DNA of 8,631 nucleotides from Spirochaetia bacterium UBA5763 (GTDB taxonomy: Bacteria; Spirochaetota; UBA4802; UBA5550), in contig DIEX01000004.1 in NCBI GenBank assembly GCA_002418835.1, positions 1-8,631 of the forward strand. The letters run 5' to 3'. Positions within the stretch are counted from its first letter, which is position 1, and the number at the start of each line of letters is the position of its first letter. Positions 1 to 6,722 of the stretch are shown piece after piece. Below the pieces are notes generated by a model. That model did not search any database. It saw only the letters and a list, made by a program, of their open reading frames with translations, and was not told where the DNA came from. The position numbers and the translations under genes were made by a program.

Positions 1-27
1 ACGGTTAAAGTCCGGATGAGAGAGAGC
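1..27 (+). promoter_or_regulatory. FMN riboswitch (RFN element), 3' end only
   Basis: The first bases (ACGGTTAAAGTCCGGATGAG, then AGAGAGC) match the conserved 3' end of the FMN-binding RFN aptamer, as found before ribB in gammaproteobacteria. The 5' two thirds of the aptamer, including the 5' strand of helix P1, lie left of the window and cannot be checked. The element stands 121 bases before ribB, a riboflavin synthesis gene, which is the classical target. In this family FMN binding closes P1, whose 3' strand is here about 16-27, and lowers expression of the downstream gene. The identification rests on motif match plus context and is firm despite the truncation. Confidence 0.9.
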
Positions 28-94
28 GAAGCAACCTTATGCGTGGAGACTACCTATGTGTATTCACTCTGCGTTTAAATCATCGTTTCATACT

Positions 95-146
95 GCTCTC
101 AGACCGTTACCCTGATGAAAATTACTATTTTTATCAAGGAGTCTGA
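95..146 (+). promoter_or_regulatory. Expression platform: hairpin that hides the ribB ribosome binding site
   Basis: Bases 111-122 pair with 127-139 (twelve pairs, one bulged A at 136, loop TACT), which captures most of the AAGGAG Shine-Dalgarno sequence at 136-141. A lower stem, 99-104 (TCAGAC) with 141-146 (GTCTGA), continues the same hairpin up to the ATG at 148. The lower strand overlaps 95-100 (GCTCTC), which can instead pair with aptamer bases 22-27 (GAGAGC), while 103-107 (ACCGT) can pair with 1-5 (ACGGT). The two folds exclude each other. No run of T follows the hairpin, so control of translation rather than termination is the likelier reading. The pairings are seen in the sequence; the mechanism is inferred. 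Confidence 0.6.
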
Positions 147-147
147 C

Positions 148-792
148 ATGAATTACAATCAATTATCACTATCAGAATTATCTGATGAAAGAATCAAAAC
201 TGCAATCTCATCTCTTCGCAGTGGCGGGGGAGTTCTCCTTGTGGATGACGAGGACCGTGAAAACGAAGGTGATTTGATCTTCCCGGCGGAAACAATTACT
301 GAATTGCAAATGGCAATGCTGATACGCGCCTGCAGCGGAATTGTCTGCCTGTGTCTTACAGAGGAAAGAACTGAATATCTCGCTCTTCCAATGATGGTTA
401 ATAACAATTCCAGCAGATTTCAGACAGCTTTCACTGTATCGATAGAAGCCAGTAACGGAGTTACAACCGGTGTTTCTGCACATGACAGGGTTAAAACTAT
501 ACGGACAGCTATTGATGATAGCTGTAAACCTGAAGACCTGCACAAACCCGGACATGTGTTCCCTCTCCGTGGTAGAAAAGATGGTGTATTTGAAAGGAGA
601 GGTCATACTGAAGGGACTATTGACCTGATGAGAATTGCAGGTTTTAAACCTGCCGGAGTTTTGTGTGAACTGACAAACCCGGATGGTACAATGTCAAAGC
701 TTCCAGAAATTATTGAATTCGGCAGAGAACATGGATTTCCGGTGCTCACTATTAATGATATTGTTGAATATAGAAAGAAGAACAATTGCTGA
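148..792 (+). CDS. ribB: 3,4-dihydroxy-2-butanone 4-phosphate synthase
   Basis: RibB converts D-ribulose 5-phosphate to 3,4-dihydroxy-2-butanone 4-phosphate plus formate, supplying the four-carbon unit for riboflavin; it is cytosolic and needs Mg2+. The 214 residues carry the signature DDEDRENEGD (33-42), PGHVFPLR (134-141), RRGHTEGTIDLM (150-161) and AGVLCELTNPDG. Key residues known from the E. coli enzyme (R37, E38, D42, H136, R150, H153, T154, E174) are all present at the same numbers, so the start at 148 is well supported. AAGGAG lies six bases before it; an in-frame ATG at 115 would add 11 unrelated residues and falls inside the regulatory hairpin. There is no fused GTP cyclohydrolase II (RibA) domain, so this is the stand-alone type. 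The gene follows an FMN riboswitch and should be repressed when FMN is plentiful. It converges on the dus gene. Confidence 0.96.
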   Translation: MNYNQLSLSELSDERIKTAISSLRSGGGVLLVDDEDRENEGDLIFPAETITELQMAMLIRACSGIVCLCLTEERTEYLALPMMVNNNSSRFQTAFTVSIEASNGVTTGVSAHDRVKTIRTAIDDSCKPEDLHKPGHVFPLRGRKDGVFERRGHTEGTIDLMRIAGFKPAGVLCELTNPDGTMSKLPEIIEFGREHGFPVLTINDIVEYRKKNNC

Positions 793-807
793 AAAGATTA
801 CCATATA

Positions 808-840
808 CAATCCCCGGTACTTTAATTATGCCGGGGGTTG
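808..840 (+). terminator. Strong hairpin between convergent ribB and dus
   Basis: Bases 808-819 pair with 829-840 (twelve pairs including six consecutive G-C pairs and two G-T wobbles) around a nine-base loop. The hairpin starts 15 bases after the ribB stop. On the plus strand it has no long T-run after it (TTGTCATGAAATAG), so it is not a textbook intrinsic terminator, though it may stop transcription or protect the 3' end. On the minus strand the two wobble pairs become A-C mismatches, so the fold favours the ribB transcript. The dus stop codon (822-824) lies in the loop and the right arm encodes the last residues of Dus. Confidence 0.6.
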
Positions 841-1808
841 TCATGAAATAGTATTGAATGATTGTTTAATATATTGACACCACTTTCGAAAATTCTTTTA
901 ACCTCATCAGCATAATGTTTTATGCTGAGAGTTTTTCTTATCTTTTTTTCAATTTTTTTCCCGTTATCAAAATTCTGTGAAAGATAATTCCATACACCGT
1001 GCATTTTATCAAGAACATGGGCTGATGACTGGAGTTCAGACTGATATTCATTGAATAAAGTATCAACAAACTGTTTAATCCGTTTTATCTTTTCATCAGG
1101 AACAGCACTTTTACCTGAATTTATCTCTTCAGCAAGAAGCGGATTTATCAATAGACCACGACCGATCATCCATCCGTGAAGTTCGCCGGTTTGTTCATAT
1201 AGATAATTTATATCTGTAAAGTGAATAATATCACCATTGTAAACAACTTTGTGTACTGATTGCCTTAAAGCATCAAGAAAAGCGGTGATGTTGATATTAC
1301 CTTCATACATCTGAGCGGCAGTACGAGGGTGTATTATTATTATTTTCAGAGGATATTTATTCAGTCTTTCAATAACCGGGCATATTTCACCGGGATCATT
1401 AAAACCGAGTCTCATTTTGACTGAAATCGGCGGCAGTGATGCACTGCATATCGTATCAAGAAATTTTTCAATTGAATCAGGGGTTTTAAGTAGAGCAGCT
1501 CCTTCTCCTCTATCAAGAACTCTCTTAAAGGGACACCCCAGGTTCCAGTTTATCTCATCGGAACCGTTGTCGGATAACTTTTGAGCAAGAGTGATAAATT
1601 GTTCTGCTGACTTCGCAAGAATCTGCGGTATTGTCCTGAATTTATCATCAGCTGAAGATTTAAGATCTTTCAGCTTTTTGTCAGTATCAGAAGCAGTTAT
1701 AAATGGAGCTACGGCAGCATCAATGCCATTGAAATATGATGCAAAGACTCTTCTGAAAGTCCTGTCTGTAATCCCCTTGACTGGTGCTAAATATAATCTT
1801 TTATTCAT
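822..1808 (-). CDS. tRNA-dihydrouridine synthase family protein
   Basis: Dus enzymes are FMN-dependent TIM-barrel reductases that reduce uridines in the tRNA D-loop using NADPH. With the start used here (328 residues) the landmarks are LAPVKGITD near the N terminus (phosphate/FMN region), NLGCP with catalytic Cys at about 92, SVKMR (Lys about 131), HPRT (His about 160), NGDI (about 191-194) and MIGRG (about 215-218), followed by the usual C-terminal helical tRNA-binding domain. Residue order and length fit the family; I cannot assign DusA, B or C. HPRT replaces the more common HGRT. Three in-frame ATGs are possible (1856, 1820, 1808) and none has a strong Shine-Dalgarno sequence; 1808 places the first strand as in known Dus proteins. 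It converges on ribB and diverges from the ankyrin gene. Both neighbours involve FMN (one makes its precursor, one uses it), which may be coincidence. Confidence 0.92.
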   Translation of the reverse strand: MNKRLYLAPVKGITDRTFRRVFASYFNGIDAAVAPFITASDTDKKLKDLKSSADDKFRTIPQILAKSAEQFITLAQKLSDNGSDEINWNLGCPFKRVLDRGEGAALLKTPDSIEKFLDTICSASLPPISVKMRLGFNDPGEICPVIERLNKYPLKIIIIHPRTAAQMYEGNINITAFLDALRQSVHKVVYNGDIIHFTDINYLYEQTGELHGWMIGRGLLINPLLAEEINSGKSAVPDEKIKRIKQFVDTLFNEYQSELQSSAHVLDKMHGVWNYLSQNFDNGKKIEKKIRKTLSIKHYADEVKRIFESGVNILNNHSILFHDNPRHN

Positions 1809-1876
1809 TTTAAAACTCATCTTTATTGTTTCGGAATGTTCCGTGTGCAGTGTCATTCTATTTTACTCTACAGTTT

Positions 1877-1909
1877 TTGACCATCTCTTATATTTAAATA
1901 TGTGGTCAA
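1877..1909. promoter_or_regulatory. Inverted repeat TTGACCA-N19-TGGTCAA in divergent promoter region
   Basis: A perfect seven-base inverted repeat (1877-1883 and 1903-1909) encloses an AT-rich spacer containing the palindrome ATATTTAAATAT (1890-1901). It lies between the divergent dus and ankyrin genes, about 70-100 bases upstream of dus and 150 upstream of the ankyrin gene. Each arm also reads as a -35-like TTGACC facing inward, but I find no well-placed -10 for either. It could be a repressor site or a hairpin; no regulator can be named from the sequence. Confidence 0.35.
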
Positions 1910-1932
1910 CTAATTATATTCTTTCCAGATCG

Positions 1933-1960
1933 ATTATTAATCTTAATTGACATTAATAAT
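1933..1960. repeat. AT-only inverted repeat ATTATTAAT-N10-ATTAATAAT
   Basis: A perfect nine-base inverted repeat (1933-1941 and 1952-1960) with a ten-base spacer sits in the same divergent region. Its arms are purely A and T, so chance occurrence in such AT-rich DNA is plausible. It could be an operator or a UP-like element; I cannot decide. Confidence 0.3.
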
Positions 1961-2008
1961 ATTTCTTTTAAAATTAATATTCTTATATACTTACGCGGGT
2001 CCATTATA

Positions 2009-2035
2009 TTGTCTGAAATTAATTTCCGGTATAAT
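2009..2035 (+). promoter_or_regulatory. Putative sigma-70 promoter of the ankyrin gene
   Basis: A perfect -10 box TATAAT lies at 2030-2035. The best -35 candidate is TTGTCT at 2009-2014, with a short 15-base spacer; TATTGT at 2007-2012 would give 17. Transcription would start near 2042, leaving a leader of only about 14 bases that begins right at the AGGAG ribosome binding site (2044-2048). Confidence 0.5.
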
Positions 2036-2055
2036 CCCTGTTCAGGAGACTGCTC

Positions 2056-3768
2056 ATGAAAAGAGTTTTTTGTATTCTTGTCTTTATCTTATCTATTACA
2101 TTTACACCCTCACTTGATGCAGATGTCCTTGATGAGCTTCACTTTGTCACGGATAAAAGTGACGTTCATGTATATATAAACATTGAAAGCATGTTATCCT
2201 TTTTTAAACAGAAAGGAATAAATATCAATGAGCTTGATGAACTTGCTGTGGATAATTCCGGAAAAAATGGGAATAAAGCTCTTACAGATTTCGGCCTTAA
2301 ATTGAGTGATATTAAAGAGATTCTTTTTGCGGGATGTGTTGAGGATTTTGAAAAGAAAGGGGGATTCCTCATATTCATAAATGTGAATACTAATAAGGCT
2401 AAAATTCCCGCATCTTTAAAAACAAAAACTGTAAAAATAAATGGTATTTCTTTTTATGAAACCGGGACTGAAGCTGGTATACTTTTCACATTATCGGGCA
2501 CTACTTTTATAGCCGGGCCGAAAGAATACCTTGAAGAATATTTAAGTAAAAAGAAAACAAAAAAAACAAGCTTAACTGAAGCAGCAAAACAATTCAGAAT
2601 AAACGCTGACAGTAAAGCTGTATTTATAAATTTAACCGTTTCTGAATATCTGAGAAATGAAATGGATAAAGCATATACACAGGGTACTCTAATCGCAAAA
2701 GGGCTTAGTGAAAATGTTTTTCTCAAAACACTCCTTAATTTGAAATCTATAGAATACGGAATTCAGGTTAATGATAAAATTCATTTCTTCGCCGGGATGC
2801 AGGGAGCAAGTGAAACTGACAGTGAGAGACTTCTTATGATGAGTCATTTTGCAATTGTCGGGACAAGCTTTGTGGCTTCTTTCGCTGACATGATCGCAGC
2901 TCGAAGTCAGGATAAATCCTTGGATAGAGTAACGGCTAATAATGAAATACTGGCATCATTACAGCAGATTATAGGGAGGATGAAAGCAAAGCGGGTAAGC
3001 AATGGAGTGCTTGTCTCATTCCATCTTACAGAAAAAGAGACAGATTCCCTTATCACTTTTGTTAAAAAAAGTATTGAAGAGGAAAAGAAAACTAGAGCTG
3101 AGCGTATAGAGAGTGAAAAGATATCAGTTATCACAAAAGCGATAACTGATAAAGATACTATAAAAGCTGAAATGCTTTTAAAAGAGAAAGTTGATATAAA
3201 CAGAAAAGATCTCGATGGTAATTCAATATTATCAACAGCAGCTCTTATGGGAAATGTCAAAATCGCATCCATAGCCATTTCAAAGGGCGCATATATTGAA
3301 ATGAAGAATCCTGAAGGTCTTACTCCCTTACATTTTGCGGCAAAAGGGGGGAGCATTGAAACAGTAAATTATCTTATCAGTAAAGGTGCTGAGGTATCCG
3401 CAAAAAATGAAAACGATATGACGCCGCTGCATTATAATGCTCAACAGGGGAACCATCAGGTCACAGCAATACTTGTAAATGCAGGATCTGATATAAATGC
3501 ACCAGCCATGGACGGGGCAACACCTTCACATCTGGCATGTGAAGAAGGTTATATTGATATAATAAAAGTTTTAGCTGAAAAAGGAGCTGATTTTACAATT
3601 CGTGATTCAAATGGCGACAGAGCTGTAGATGTGGCTTCAAGGAACGGGCATACCGCTTTACTTGAATTTTTTAAATCAAAATATAATCTTGAACCATCAC
3701 CAGTCATTGAAAATAATAATGGTCTTGAAAATGATTTTAATGATGAATACAATGATGAGTCTGATTGA
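2056..3768 (+). CDS. Exported ankyrin-repeat protein
   Basis: A 570-residue protein with an N-terminal signal peptide (KR at 2-3, hydrophobic core about 4-17, likely cleavage near 22), so it is probably periplasmic or surface exposed. Residues about 25-340 form an alpha/beta domain with hydrophobic strands (HVYINIESM, GGFLIFINV, TTFIAGPKEYL, DSKAVFINL). This pattern resembles DUF3352-like exported proteins, an impression I could not test. A charged helix (337-355) leads into ankyrin repeats with exact 33-residue spacing: repeat starts at 387, 420, 453, 486 and 519, preceded by a degenerate one at about 355. TPLHFAA (423-429) and TPLHYNA (456-462) are near consensus. The tail (550-570) is rich in Asn, Asp and Glu. 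Ankyrin repeats bind proteins, so a role as an envelope binding partner is plausible; the target is unknown. Start supported by AGGAG seven bases upstream. It stands alone, divergent from dus and convergent with the barrel protein gene. Confidence 0.9.
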   Translation: MKRVFCILVFILSITFTPSLDADVLDELHFVTDKSDVHVYINIESMLSFFKQKGININELDELAVDNSGKNGNKALTDFGLKLSDIKEILFAGCVEDFEKKGGFLIFINVNTNKAKIPASLKTKTVKINGISFYETGTEAGILFTLSGTTFIAGPKEYLEEYLSKKKTKKTSLTEAAKQFRINADSKAVFINLTVSEYLRNEMDKAYTQGTLIAKGLSENVFLKTLLNLKSIEYGIQVNDKIHFFAGMQGASETDSERLLMMSHFAIVGTSFVASFADMIAARSQDKSLDRVTANNEILASLQQIIGRMKAKRVSNGVLVSFHLTEKETDSLITFVKKSIEEEKKTRAERIESEKISVITKAITDKDTIKAEMLLKEKVDINRKDLDGNSILSTAALMGNVKIASIAISKGAYIEMKNPEGLTPLHFAAKGGSIETVNYLISKGAEVSAKNENDMTPLHYNAQQGNHQVTAILVNAGSDINAPAMDGATPSHLACEEGYIDIIKVLAEKGADFTIRDSNGDRAVDVASRNGHTALLEFFKSKYNLEPSPVIENNNGLENDFNDEYNDESD

Positions 3769-3771
3769 GTT

Positions 3772-3801
3772 ACGGTTTTATCGTTTAATGAAAAACCACG
3801 T
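3772..3801. terminator. Weak hairpin between convergent genes
   Basis: ACGGTTTT (3772-3779) pairs with AAAACC (3792-3797) and, across a two-base bulge, with GT (3800-3801), within the 40-base gap between the stops of the ankyrin gene and the barrel protein gene. The stem is short and mostly A-T, and no clear T-run follows on either strand, so a shared weak terminator is only a possibility. Confidence 0.3.
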
Positions 3802-3808
3802 TAATTAA

Positions 3809-6667
3809 TCAATACATCGGTGTTTTAAATACAAATTCATAAACATGTTCCGGCGTATCAAAGCAGTATGAATAACGGAGTCCAGCTTCAACTGCAAGAT
3901 AAAGATTAGAAAGCAGATTCTGTTCTGCTGTAAGTTCAAAACCGGCTGATTTATAATATGTATATCCTGTTTCATCCTTTCCGGCACCGTAATCAAAGAA
4001 TAAAGCACCATTTATTCTTTTAAAGTAAAGTAGTTTCCATATATTAAATGACAGATCACAAATAGGAAAGGCGTAATCAACTCCCCCCTGAGTAAAATGT
4101 TCATACCTCACTGAATCATATCCTCTGGGGAATAGCACCAGCGATGTAAATATATAGTTTTTATAATCCAGATTTTCATAGCTCCCCTTGAGAATCAGTC
4201 CCTGTGTATCTGTAATACCCGGCAGGTATAATTTAAGATCAGCAGAAAACAGGTTTCCTCTGTAGTCTGATTCGTGAGGAGTATGTGTGTATGACAGTTG
4301 CAGAACTTCGCCAATCCCCGGTGTAACAGAGGATAAAGCGCCACGGACAATATGTGAAAGAGTTAGAAAATATTTATAATAATAAAGGTCCCCGTCCCTG
4401 TTAATATCATTGTATATGGTTCTGTTTTCCTGTGTTTTGTCCGTGATATGTATATAACCGGTTTTACCGCCGAATGTTAAAGCGGTAGTATGAATTCCTC
4501 TTGAGAAATCCAGAGGGAAATGAATTCCCGCAAAACCGGTTGTCTCCTTCCATGTTACAAAATCAAGTTCACTGTTGCCGCTTTCATTATCTACTTTCAC
4601 AGCTCTCTCGCCGTAAATTCCTGACAGGGTAAATACCGGGTATAAACCGCTATATGTAAGTGTTGCCGAACCTGCATCAGTTCCTTCATTGAAATTTCTG
4701 ATATAAGAAACTATAATATCGGTTGTATGAAGAACATCACGCGAAAGAAACGAAATATAAAATTCAGAGTCAGTAGAATTTAATGCAGGGAACCATCCAA
4801 AAAAATTAACACTGTTTGCAATGGGGTGATAATTTTTAATTTCGTATTGATTCTGCTGCACTGTATATGCAGTTTCAAAGTCTCCCTGAAGTTCCTGCTT
4901 GGCAACAGGTTCAATAGTATCAACTAATCTCCGTTCCACCTTCTCAATGGGTATCCAGCTTTCCGGTTTGAGATCCATCTTCGCGACAGAGTATCCGTTT
5001 GCAGTATAATCATTGAACAGCATTGTTGAAGTAGCAGTATCAGCAGCGGGGTAGTATGCTCCGAATTTTCTTGAAGTCACCTGATACCTTTTCTTTTTTT
5101 CAATGTCAATAGCATAAATGTTATCAATTCCGGAATAGTTTGAGACATAAAGAAGATATTTACCGAAAAATTCAAGTGCCCTGAGTATTTCATTAAATGT
5201 ATAGTCTGTCAGATTAACTATTTTCCCCGTCAAAGTGTTATACAGCAAAATAGCATTGCCGTTATCAGAAAGTGCAGATAACGCAACATATTTGCCGTCA
5301 TCAGATATAGCCGGATCAAAAATATGGCCTGTATTTTTAATTTCAGAAGAAGATATTTCCAGTTTTTGATTTATATTAAATAATGAAATTTTATAACTGA
5401 GTTCCTGTGTATATTCTATTGCAGCAGCTTTTTCTCCATCATGCGATATGGCGGATGCAATGAATCTGCGTTTATCAGACAGCCATACGGTTTCATCAGC
5501 TTTCGAATCGTAGACCTTAAGATCAAGATAGCTTCTATAGCCCCACCTTGGATCAGGAACTGATTCTCTCCAGAGAAAAATCCCTCCTCCGGATGAGAGT
5601 ATTTTTTCATTATGCATCATTCCATACATAACTTCATAAGGCATACGGCGCAATGCGTTAAAATCACCGTTGTCTTTAATTTCTCCAAGCATCAATTCCC
5701 GGTCTCTTGAAAATTTCAGTGAATGAATACTATTTCCGTTATTGTGAACCGGAAATAGAAAGCTATCAAAGCGGTCAGGATAATGTTTTGTTTTAATCTC
5801 CGCGTCTGTAAATTCGAGGCCTTCGATCTGCCTTTTCCATAAAAGACTGTATTCATTAAAAGCATCATTATAAAGTTCTGTTATAGATTTTCCTGTTGCA
5901 TGTCTGAGAGAACTGTCGAAAGTATAAAATAAAAAATATTTTCCGGTATCTTCAAGCACTTCGTTCCATACATCAACACCATAATGTCTCTGTATATAGG
6001 AACATAGTAGGTAACCCAGACGGTAATGATCATTCCGGGGATATAGCGAATTATATGAACCGAGATAATCTTTATAATATGAATATCTTTCGCCGGAGAG
6101 TTCAAGGCCTCTGTGCCAGAGAGTGAAAGAGGGTAGTCTCCCCCGTCCTCCTTTTGTCAGGGCTGTCTCCATTGAAACAGCATCTCCTTCCATGAACCAT
6201 GATGGAACATAAATAACAGAAAAAGCAGCAGTACCCAGTTCCCCGAAAAGTAATCTCCATGCTGCTTTGCCTGCGCCATCTTTAAGTTTATTCATTTGTA
6301 CCATATGCCGGCCTTCATGAATTGCCAGCCCTCTGAACCATTCAATCCCGTCAAAAGAAGAAGGAGTTGTGTACCAGTGTGAATAAAATGGGGCGGGGGA
6401 TACAAAACCATTTGCATCTGCATTCTGATTTATTAGAACAATCGGTATTCTGCGGGGAGTTGTTTTTATACTTGAGTAGTTGTATTTTTCATAATGAAGC
6501 ATCAGGTCAGCCATTCTTTCACCGGCCGGAGTAATCTCCTCAGGAAAAATTATTTTATAAATACCTGTATCGATATATTTCCATTTAATCCCTGATGGAT
6601 TCTGCTGGGCATACGGATTTTGTATGAAAAATAATAAAAATAAAATTACCGGTATTACGCGTTTCAT
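3809..6667 (-). CDS. Outer-membrane protein with gluzincin-like protease domain, TolB-like propeller and C-terminal beta-barrel
   Basis: 952 residues in four parts. Residues 1-20 are a signal peptide (KR, long hydrophobic core, cleavage after PYA). Residues about 25-290 carry HEGRH (117-121), a HExxH zinc motif, and PSWFMEGDAV with Glu160 as probable third ligand, then ETALTKGGRGRLPSF; this is the layout of peptidase MA-like gluzincins. Residues about 300-580 contain propeller-type repeats such as SAISHDGEKAAAI and DPAISDDGKYVAL, like TolB/PD40. After a linker with YHPIANSVNFFGWFP (about 613-627), the rest is alternating aromatic/polar beta strands ending in VYEFVFKTPMY, a final aromatic residue as in barrels inserted by BamA. 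Inference: the barrel anchors a periplasmic or surface protease. Proteolysis is unproven and the substrate unknown. The start at 6667 begins the signal peptide; a start at 6706 would place the promoter -10 box inside the gene. It follows the HEMDA membrane protein gene by 51 bases. Confidence 0.85.
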   Translation of the reverse strand: MKRVIPVILFLLFFIQNPYAQQNPSGIKWKYIDTGIYKIIFPEEITPAGERMADLMLHYEKYNYSSIKTTPRRIPIVLINQNADANGFVSPAPFYSHWYTTPSSFDGIEWFRGLAIHEGRHMVQMNKLKDGAGKAAWRLLFGELGTAAFSVIYVPSWFMEGDAVSMETALTKGGRGRLPSFTLWHRGLELSGERYSYYKDYLGSYNSLYPRNDHYRLGYLLCSYIQRHYGVDVWNEVLEDTGKYFLFYTFDSSLRHATGKSITELYNDAFNEYSLLWKRQIEGLEFTDAEIKTKHYPDRFDSFLFPVHNNGNSIHSLKFSRDRELMLGEIKDNGDFNALRRMPYEVMYGMMHNEKILSSGGGIFLWRESVPDPRWGYRSYLDLKVYDSKADETVWLSDKRRFIASAISHDGEKAAAIEYTQELSYKISLFNINQKLEISSSEIKNTGHIFDPAISDDGKYVALSALSDNGNAILLYNTLTGKIVNLTDYTFNEILRALEFFGKYLLYVSNYSGIDNIYAIDIEKKKRYQVTSRKFGAYYPAADTATSTMLFNDYTANGYSVAKMDLKPESWIPIEKVERRLVDTIEPVAKQELQGDFETAYTVQQNQYEIKNYHPIANSVNFFGWFPALNSTDSEFYISFLSRDVLHTTDIIVSYIRNFNEGTDAGSATLTYSGLYPVFTLSGIYGERAVKVDNESGNSELDFVTWKETTGFAGIHFPLDFSRGIHTTALTFGGKTGYIHITDKTQENRTIYNDINRDGDLYYYKYFLTLSHIVRGALSSVTPGIGEVLQLSYTHTPHESDYRGNLFSADLKLYLPGITDTQGLILKGSYENLDYKNYIFTSLVLFPRGYDSVRYEHFTQGGVDYAFPICDLSFNIWKLLYFKRINGALFFDYGAGKDETGYTYYKSAGFELTAEQNLLSNLYLAVEAGLRYSYCFDTPEHVYEFVFKTPMY

Positions 6668-6694
6668 TATTCGACCTGTCATTAAAATGCGGAT

Positions 6695-6722
6695 ATAATA
6701 TAACATGATTTAAATAAGTCAA
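6695..6722 (-). promoter_or_regulatory. Promoter of the protease-propeller-barrel gene
   Basis: On the minus strand TTGACT (6722-6717) and TATTAT (6700-6695) are each one mismatch from consensus, with a 16-base spacer. Transcription would start near 6688, about 20 bases before the ATG at 6667, with a weak AGGT ribosome binding site between. The -35 box contains the stop codon (TGA) of the upstream membrane protein gene. The large gene can therefore be expressed apart from the two genes before it. Confidence 0.6.

Noticed and set aside
208..606. Minus-strand open frame of 132 residues inside ribB
   Set aside because: ribB is certain on the plus strand; the antisense frame has no domain and no plausible start signal.
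683..877. Plus-strand 64-residue frame running from ribB across the terminator hairpin
   Set aside because: It starts inside ribB in another frame, crosses the gene-end hairpin and has no ribosome binding site.
1591..1950. Plus-strand open frame of 119 residues antisense to the dus start and running into the divergent region
   Set aside because: It overlaps conserved Dus coding sequence on the other strand and shows no family features of its own.
2907..3356. Minus-strand open frame of 149 residues with hydrophobic stretches, inside the ankyrin gene
   Set aside because: The hydrophobic look comes from complementing Lys/Glu-rich codons (AAA, GAA become TTT, TTC); the ankyrin frame is clearly the real one.
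6668..6706. N-terminal extension of the barrel protein to an ATG at 6706
   Set aside because: The extra 13 residues precede a normal signal peptide and would overlap the predicted -10 box and transcription start.
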